DNA of 10,103 nt, from assembly GCA_036387415.1 (NCBI GenBank), contig DASVTU010000005.1, forward strand, positions 1 to 10,103, in the 5' to 3' direction. The notes under the pieces were generated by a model that searched no databases, was not told the origin of the DNA, and saw nothing but the letters and a program-made list of their open reading frames with translations. Positions 6,160 through 10,103 of this stretch are shown here, piece after piece. Positions within the stretch are counted from its first letter, which is position 1, and the number at the start of each line of letters is the position of its first letter. This DNA is from DASVTU01 sp036387415 (GTDB lineage Bacteria; Acidobacteriota; Blastocatellia; Pyrinomonadales; Pyrinomonadaceae). Position numbers and translations under genes: made by a program.

Positions 6160-9100
6160 CGTCGCGCCACGAAACCTCCATCCGCACATCAACACGTCGC
6201 GCCCGCAACGCCTAAAGCAAACGATGCACAGCCGTCGCAGCCCAACGATTCGTCGCATCCTGCCGAACAACTCCCCGTTGGCCTTGATGACCTGACACCC
6301 GAACAGCAGTCGCTACTCATGCTGCTGCTGCGCGAAAAGGCTGCCAAACAGACCGACGAACAAGCGCCGCAGTCGCAGCAGACGCAAACCATCCAACCCA
6401 TGCCCCGCGACGGCAAAGCGCCGCTCTCCTTCGCCCAACAGCGACTCTGGTTTCTCGACCAGTTTGAACCCAACAGTGCGACCTACAACATCCCCGCCGC
6501 CGTGCGACTGAGCGGTACGCTCGATGTCGCCGCGCTCGAACAGAGTTTTGACGAAACACTACGTCGGCACGAAATCCTGCGTACCAACTTTGCACTCATC
6601 GACGACCAGCCCACGCAACTCATTGCCGCGACCCGAAAACAATCCCTGCCCATCATCGACCTGCAATCGCTACCCGCTGACCAACAAGAAGGAGAAGTCA
6701 GAAACTACGCGCAACGCCAAGCCCAACAACCCTTCGACCTCACTTCCGACCCGCTGCTGCGTAGCGTGCTCCTGAGACTCTCACCAACCGAGCACGTCCT
6801 GCTCGTCACGATGCATCACATCATCAGCGATGCCTGGTCAATGTCTATCCTGATTCGTGAAATCACACAGCTCTACGAAGCCTACGCTCGCGGCCAAACT
6901 TCCCCGCTGGCGCCACTCACTATTCAATATGCCGACTATGCCGCCTGGCAAAGAATGAACCTCACCGACAAGAGATTAGAAGCAGAACTGGCGTACTGGA
7001 AAGAGCAGTTGAAGGATGCACCGCCGCTGTTGGAGTTGCCGACCGACAGGCCACGACCAGCTGTGCAGAGCTATCGTGGAGCGAGCGTGGAGTTGAAGAT
7101 AGGCAAGGAGTTGACGGATGAGATAAGAGAGAAGAGTCAGGAGCAGGGAGCGACGCTGTTTATGACCCTGCTCGCTGCTTTTCAAGTGCTTTTATCGAAG
7201 TATAGCGGGGCGGATGATGTGTCTGTCGGGACGGCTATTGCCGGACGAAACCGTGCGGAGGTGGAGGGACTGATAGGGTTTTTCGTCAACACGTTGGTTT
7301 TACGGACGAGGCTGGATGGGAATCCTGATTTTCGAGAATTGTTGGAGCGTGTGCGGGAGATGACGTTGGGCGCTTACGCGCATCAGGATGTTCCGTTTGA
7401 GAAGTTGGTGGAAGAACTCGCGCCGAAGCGTGAGATGAGTCATGCGCCGTTGTTTCAAGTGATGTTTACGTTGCAGAACGCTCCCAGAGAGTCGCTTCAG
7501 CTTCCCGGCCTGACGCTCGCGCAAGTCGAAGTTGAGACGGGCGCTGCGATGTTCGATTTGTCTCTCTCAATCGAGGAGACGGCGCAGGGATTGTTCGGGG
7601 TATGGGAATACAACGCAGACCTCTTTGACGCCGCCACGGTCAGACGCATAGCCGGACACTTCCAGACGCTTCTGGAAAATATCGTCGCTCGCCCACAGCA
7701 GCGCGTGTCCGAGTTGTCGTTGATGGAGGAAGCGGAGCGAGTTCGTCTGCTGTGGGAATGGAATGAGACCGGGGAGGAGTTCCCGCTCGACAAATGTCTG
7801 CACGAACTGTTTGAAGAACAGGCGGCGCGCACGCCCGATGCGTCGGCGTTGATTTTTGAAGACGAGCGATTGACTTATCGTGAACTGAACACGCGAGCCA
7901 ACCGTCTCGCGCAGCATCTCATATCGCTCGGCGTCGGTGCGGAAGTGTCTGTGGGGATTTGCATGGAGCGTTCGTTGGAGATGGTAATCGCGCTGTTTGC
8001 CATCATGAAAGCGGGCGGCGCATACGTGCCTCTGGAACCCGATTATCCGCGAGAGCGTCTGTCTTACATGCTAAAGGATGCGGACGTGCGTGTGTTGCTC
8101 ACAGAGCAGAAATTTGCAGGGCGTCTGCCCGAACACGCCGCGCAGATTGTTGACATAGATGCGGAGCGTGATGTCATCTCACGGCAGAGCGAACGGAATC
8201 CTTCGAGCGGTGTCGTCGCCGCGAATCTCATTTACATCATCTACACGTCGGGTTCGACGGGGAGACCGAAGGGCGTCATGGTGCCTCATCGCGGCGTCTG
8301 CAACTGCCTGCTCTGGATGCAGCAGAGACATCGGCTGACAGAGACGGACAGGGTGCTGTTCAAAGCGCCGCTCGGTTTCGATGCTTCGGTTTGGGAGTTG
8401 TTTTGGCCGTTGCTGTTGGGAGCAGGCGTGGTCGTCGCACGCGCCGGAGAGCAACGCGATAGTGCCTACCTCGTCGAGTTGATTGCGCGGCAACGTGTCA
8501 CCACCGTTCACTTCGTTCCGAGCATGTTTCAAGTCTTTCTGGAAGAAAAGGGGCTTGAGTCGTGCGACGCGTTGACGCGTGTTATCTGCGGCGGCGAGGC
8601 GCTTCCGTTGGCGACCGCCGAGCGTTTCTATCAACGCCTGAACGGAGAACTGCATAACTTCTATGGCCCTACAGAGACTTCAATCGGCTCGATTGATTGG
8701 ACGTGCCATCCGAACATCAAGCACCGCACCGTGCCGATTGGTCGGCCAATCGCCAACACCGAATGTTATCTGCTCGACGCAAATCTTCAGCCCGTTCCCC
8801 TCGGAGTCTCCGGTGAACTCTACACGGGCGGCGTCGGCGTCGCGAGGGGTTATCTCGGCCTTCCTGCTCTGACCGCCGAGAAGTTTATCCCGCATCCGTT
8901 TAGCCGCGAACCGGGAGCGCGACTCTACAAGTCCGGCGACATGGCGCGACGCCTCTCCGACGGAAACATAGAGTTTCTCGGACGCGTTGACCATCAAGTC
9001 AAACTCAGGGGCTTGCGTATCGAGTTGGGTGAGATTGAAACGGCGCTCGGCAGACATCCGTCGGTGCGTGATGTGGTGGTGGTCGTCCGCGAGGACGTGC

Positions 9101-10103
9101 CGGGCGATAAACGTCTGGTCGCTTATCTGGTGTGGCAGCGAGGCGCGGCAGCCATGTCAAATTCTGAAATGCGACGCTTTCTTAAAGAGACTTTGCCGGA
9201 TTTTATGTTGCCGTCGGCTTTTGTGACGCTCGATGAAATACCTTTTACACATAACGTCAAGATTGACCTTCGCGCACTCCCTGCGCCCGGCGAGACGCGT
9301 CTTGCCACGGACAAATCCTACGCCGCGCCGCGCACGCCGACCGAGGAACTTCTCGCGTCCATCTGGACGAAGGTGCTTGGCGTCGAACGGGTCGGCATCG
9401 ACGACAACTTTTTTGAATTGGGCGGCCATTCTCTACTCGCCACGCAGGTCATGAGTAGAGTCCGCGAAACATTTCAGGTCGAGTTGCCTCTGCGCCATCT
9501 CTTTGAGTCGCCGACGGTCACGGAGTTAGCAAGGAGAATCGAGCAGGCAGGCACGCCGACACACGAAAGCGACGTTCCCGAACTAAAGCCTCTTTCACAC
9601 GACCACTCTCGACCGCTCTCGTTCGCGCAGCAACGTCTCTGGTTTCTCGACCAGTTAGTGCCCGGCAGCCCTTTTTACAACATGCCCGTCGCAGTCAGGT
9701 TGCGAGGCCAACTCGACCCGTCTGCGCTCGAACAGACACTCTCCGAGATTACACGACGCCACGAAGTGCTCCGCACCAACTTTCCGGCCATCGACGGCGA
9801 GCCTGTGCAGAAGATTCGTCCAGCCGCGAGACAGGCGTTGCCCATCATCAATCTCGACTCCTTACCCACAGACCAACAAGAAGGAGAAGTCAGAGACTAC
9901 GCGCAACGCCAAGCCCAACAACCCTTCGACCTCTCTTCCGACCCGCTGCTGCGTACCTCGCTCCTGAGACTCTCATCAACCGAGCACGTCCTGCTCGTCA
10001 CGATGCATCACATCATCAGCGATGCCTGGTCAATGTCTATCCTGATTCGTGAAATCACACAGCTCTACGAAGCCTACGCTCGCGGCCAAACTTCCCCGCT
10101 GGC
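4999..10103 (+). CDS. Glycosyltransferase-NRPS fusion, 3'-partial: GT4-linker-C-A-PCP-C(partial)
   Basis: A single uninterrupted frame runs from the ATG at 4999 through the right edge (1701 full codons, no stop). It joins a complete GT-B glycosyltransferase to an elongation NRPS. The order is GT4-like glycosyltransferase (residues 1-386), linker (387-473), C domain (474-914, HHxxxDA at 606-612), A domain (933-1430), PCP (1441-1516, Ser1478) and a second C domain from 1537, cut after its HHxxxDA motif (1670-1676). The protein should act in the cytoplasm as the subunit after gene 1, accepting a chain that ends in threonine. It would add a probable hydrophobic residue, then a further one beyond the window. 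The glycosyltransferase is expected to decorate the peptide; its sugar donor and acceptor are unknown. Oddities are the fusion itself, a degraded A10 motif, a mid-domain change of codon style near 6960, and a near-identical DNA repeat shared by its two C domains. Confidence 0.97.
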   Translation, partial: MKILLTMNLPYLPIYGGANKINRTIAEGLAARGHTVEVVVPALGVPSRVTHAEFIAEVKAEGIEVVSDGKVDSFHLRGVTVHAVREPTQLRTSLIERVERFQPERVLLSSEDPSHNLLDALLKVCAERVVYLVHTVSFLPFGPQAFFPSAGRAKLIEQVGGIVAISNYVARYIEQWSGLQSDVIYWPCYGSAPFPRLGSFDGEFVTMVNPCAIKGISIFEALAQWLPEVKFAGVLTWGAVEEDRRALESLPNVELLEPTTDIERIFSRTRVLLVPSLWEESFGLTVVEALLRGIPVLASDIGGLPEAKLGTDFLLPVRPIERFTERLNENMLPLPIVPKQDIAPWRDALRRLLSEREFYERQSEISRDAAAKFVASLSLDPLEHLLNRRATKPPSAHQHVAPATPKANDAQPSQPNDSSHPAEQLPVGLDDLTPEQQSLLMLLLREKAAKQTDEQAPQSQQTQTIQPMPRDGKAPLSFAQQRLWFLDQFEPNSATYNIPAAVRLSGTLDVAALEQSFDETLRRHEILRTNFALIDDQPTQLIAATRKQSLPIIDLQSLPADQQEGEVRNYAQRQAQQPFDLTSDPLLRSVLLRLSPTEHVLLVTMHHIISDAWSMSILIREITQLYEAYARGQTSPLAPLTIQYADYAAWQRMNLTDKRLEAELAYWKEQLKDAPPLLELPTDRPRPAVQSYRGASVELKIGKELTDEIREKSQEQGATLFMTLLAAFQVLLSKYSGADDVSVGTAIAGRNRAEVEGLIGFFVNTLVLRTRLDGNPDFRELLERVREMTLGAYAHQDVPFEKLVEELAPKREMSHAPLFQVMFTLQNAPRESLQLPGLTLAQVEVETGAAMFDLSLSIEETAQGLFGVWEYNADLFDAATVRRIAGHFQTLLENIVARPQQRVSELSLMEEAERVRLLWEWNETGEEFPLDKCLHELFEEQAARTPDASALIFEDERLTYRELNTRANRLAQHLISLGVGAEVSVGICMERSLEMVIALFAIMKAGGAYVPLEPDYPRERLSYMLKDADVRVLLTEQKFAGRLPEHAAQIVDIDAERDVISRQSERNPSSGVVAANLIYIIYTSGSTGRPKGVMVPHRGVCNCLLWMQQRHRLTETDRVLFKAPLGFDASVWELFWPLLLGAGVVVARAGEQRDSAYLVELIARQRVTTVHFVPSMFQVFLEEKGLESCDALTRVICGGEALPLATAERFYQRLNGELHNFYGPTETSIGSIDWTCHPNIKHRTVPIGRPIANTECYLLDANLQPVPLGVSGELYTGGVGVARGYLGLPALTAEKFIPHPFSREPGARLYKSGDMARRLSDGNIEFLGRVDHQVKLRGLRIELGEIETALGRHPSVRDVVVVVREDVPGDKRLVAYLVWQRGAAAMSNSEMRRFLKETLPDFMLPSAFVTLDEIPFTHNVKIDLRALPAPGETRLATDKSYAAPRTPTEELLASIWTKVLGVERVGIDDNFFELGGHSLLATQVMSRVRETFQVELPLRHLFESPTVTELARRIEQAGTPTHESDVPELKPLSHDHSRPLSFAQQRLWFLDQLVPGSPFYNMPVAVRLRGQLDPSALEQTLSEITRRHEVLRTNFPAIDGEPVQKIRPAARQALPIINLDSLPTDQQEGEVRDYAQRQAQQPFDLSSDPLLRTSLLRLSSTEHVLLVTMHHIISDAWSMSILIREITQLYEAYARGQTSPL
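6160..6417 (+). other. Low-complexity linker with an embedded NRPS-type helix
   Basis: Residues 388-473 are rich in Pro, Gln, Ala, Ser and His and look unstructured. They are interrupted by one amphipathic, leucine-rich segment starting LTPEQQSLLMLLLREK (432-447). Segments of the form LSPEx-x-LLxxLLxxK often open standalone NRPS subunits just before their first C domain. This suggests that the ancestral NRPS began near residue 430 and the glycosyltransferase was later joined upstream. The coding strand here is C-rich and G-poor. Confidence 0.7.
6418..7740 (+). other. Condensation domain 2 (LCL type)
   Basis: The domain is expected to condense the chain ending in threonine from gene 1 with the residue on PCP3. 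Motifs are C1 LSFAQQRLWFLDQ, C2 RRHEILRTNF, C3 MHHIISDAWS (H606, H607, D611), C4 YADYAAWQR, C5 GTAIAGRN, IGFFVNTLVLRT, C6 HQDVPFEKLVEEL and C7 LFQVMFTLQN. The Gly of the textbook HHxxxDG is Ala here; the catalytic His is kept, so activity is expected. The N-terminal half contains the segment repeated in condensation domain 3. Codon use changes sharply near 6960, between the two lobes. Confidence 0.94.
6679..6911 (+). repeat. Near-identical C-domain repeat, copy 1
   Basis: This 233-base stretch matches 9871-10103 with six mismatches (97.4% identity) and no gaps at a constant offset of 3192 bases. The last 127 bases are identical. It codes for the C2-C4 part of condensation domain 2, including the HHxxxDA active site. 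All six mismatches, in five codons, change an amino acid (N/D, T/S, S/T, V/S, P/S), and there is no silent difference. Upstream of 6679 the two C domains diverge markedly at synonymous sites, so the repeat has a sharp left boundary. Confidence 0.97.
7795..9288 (+). other. Adenylation domain 3, probable hydrophobic substrate, degraded A10
   Basis: Core motifs are A1 LTYRELNTRANR, A2 KAGGAYVPLEPDYP, A3 YTSGSTGRPKGV, A4 FDASVWEL, A5 NFYGPTETSI, A6 GGVGVARGYLGL, A7 YKSGDMARRLSDG, A8 RGLRIELGEIE, A9 LPDFMLP and A10 HNVKIDLRALP. Specificity residues by eye alignment to GrsA are D1128, A1129, W1132, F1172, I1196, G1198, F1221, I1229 and G1230. The string D-A-W-F-I-G-F-I-G is not one I know exactly. 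Its first six positions resemble the leucine code D-A-W-F-L-G, so a hydrophobic residue is a weak guess. A10 normally reads NGKxDR; here Gly is Val and Arg is Leu, while the catalytic Lys1421 (9259-9261) is retained. A2 also has Glu for the usual Asp in PLDP. Confidence 0.92.
9319..9546 (+). other. Peptidyl carrier protein domain 3
   Basis: This carrier domain follows adenylation domain 3. The phosphopantetheine attachment residue is Ser1478 (9430-9432) in DNFFELGGHSLLATQ, with the usual APRTPTEELLASIW helix before it and LFESPTVTELARRI after it. It is followed within about 20 residues by another C domain with no epimerase between them. Confidence 0.95.
9607..10103 (+). other. Condensation domain 3, 3'-truncated by the window edge
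   Basis: Only the N-terminal lobe is visible: C1 LSFAQQRLWFLDQ, then YNMPVAVRLRG, C2 RRHEVLRTNF and C3 MHHIISDAWS (H1670, H1671, D1675). The sequence stops just before the expected C4 motif. It shares the Ala in HHxxxDA with condensation domain 2, and from 9871 onward its DNA is nearly the same as that domain. It shows that the synthetase carries at least one more module beyond the window. Confidence 0.95.
9871..10103 (+). repeat. Near-identical C-domain repeat, copy 2 (runs off the window)
   Basis: This copy matches 6679-6911 with six mismatches, and the final 127 bases are identical right up to the window edge. The repeat may therefore extend further. Before 9871 the alignment to 6421-6678 continues without gaps but with many third-position differences, so a recombination or gene-conversion breakpoint near 9865-9871 is the natural reading. 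Confidence 0.97.

Noticed and set aside
4999..6420. Glycosyltransferase and NRPS as two separate genes
   Set aside because: No stop codon, ribosome binding site or plausible start separates them, and the frame stays continuous through a coding-like linker. Only a sequencing error could make them separate.
345..8275. Short DNA matches between the A domains, for example around the A3 motif near 345-370, 3560-3590 and 8240-8270
   Set aside because: These are conserved catalytic motifs with similar codons. The matches are short and interrupted, unlike the 233-base C-domain repeat.
6679..10103. Insertion sequence or other mobile element as the cause of the direct repeat
   Set aside because: The repeated stretch is ordinary C-domain coding sequence in the correct place of both domains, with no inverted ends or transposase. 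Recombination between paralogous domains explains it.

Overview
The window lies inside a nonribosomal peptide synthetase (NRPS) locus and is almost entirely coding, all on the plus strand. It holds two large genes, both cut by the window edges. They overlap by the four bases ATGA at 4999-5002, so they are very probably one operon with coupled translation. The organism cannot be named from the sequence. It is a bacterium with moderately high GC content. The condensation (C) and adenylation (A) domain style resembles NRPSs of cyanobacteria, Acidobacteriota and myxobacteria, but that is an impression and not a placement.

Gene 1 (2-5002) enters from the left already inside an adenylation domain. 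Its visible order is A (partial), PCP, C, A, PCP, then a short helical C-terminal tail. The second A domain carries the specificity residues D-F-W-N-I-G-M-V-H, which match the established threonine code. The first A domain has a code I cannot assign (D-V-E-N-V-T-A-I-T).

Gene 2 (4999 to beyond 10103) is open at the right edge. It begins with a complete GT-B glycosyltransferase of the GT4 type (about residues 1-386). A low-complexity linker of about 85 residues follows in the same frame, then a normal NRPS chain: C, A, PCP and the first part of another C. No stop codon interrupts the 1701 codons visible. The A domain has the code D-A-W-F-I-G-F-I-G and a degraded A10 motif.

The assembly line therefore reads X1, Thr, X3 (probably hydrophobic), X4 and onward. 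The glycosyltransferase sits at the subunit junction directly after the threonine module. The simplest working idea is that it glycosylates the threonine side chain while the peptide is carrier-bound, or else the finished peptide. The second half of the window also shows recent recombination between modules. A 233-base stretch of the first C domain of gene 2 is repeated at 97% identity in its second C domain, and all six differences change the protein. The first C domain also switches codon style abruptly halfway along. No epimerase, methyltransferase, oxidase, thioesterase, RNA gene, mobile element or CRISPR array is visible, and no stretch longer than 300 bases lacks a gene.
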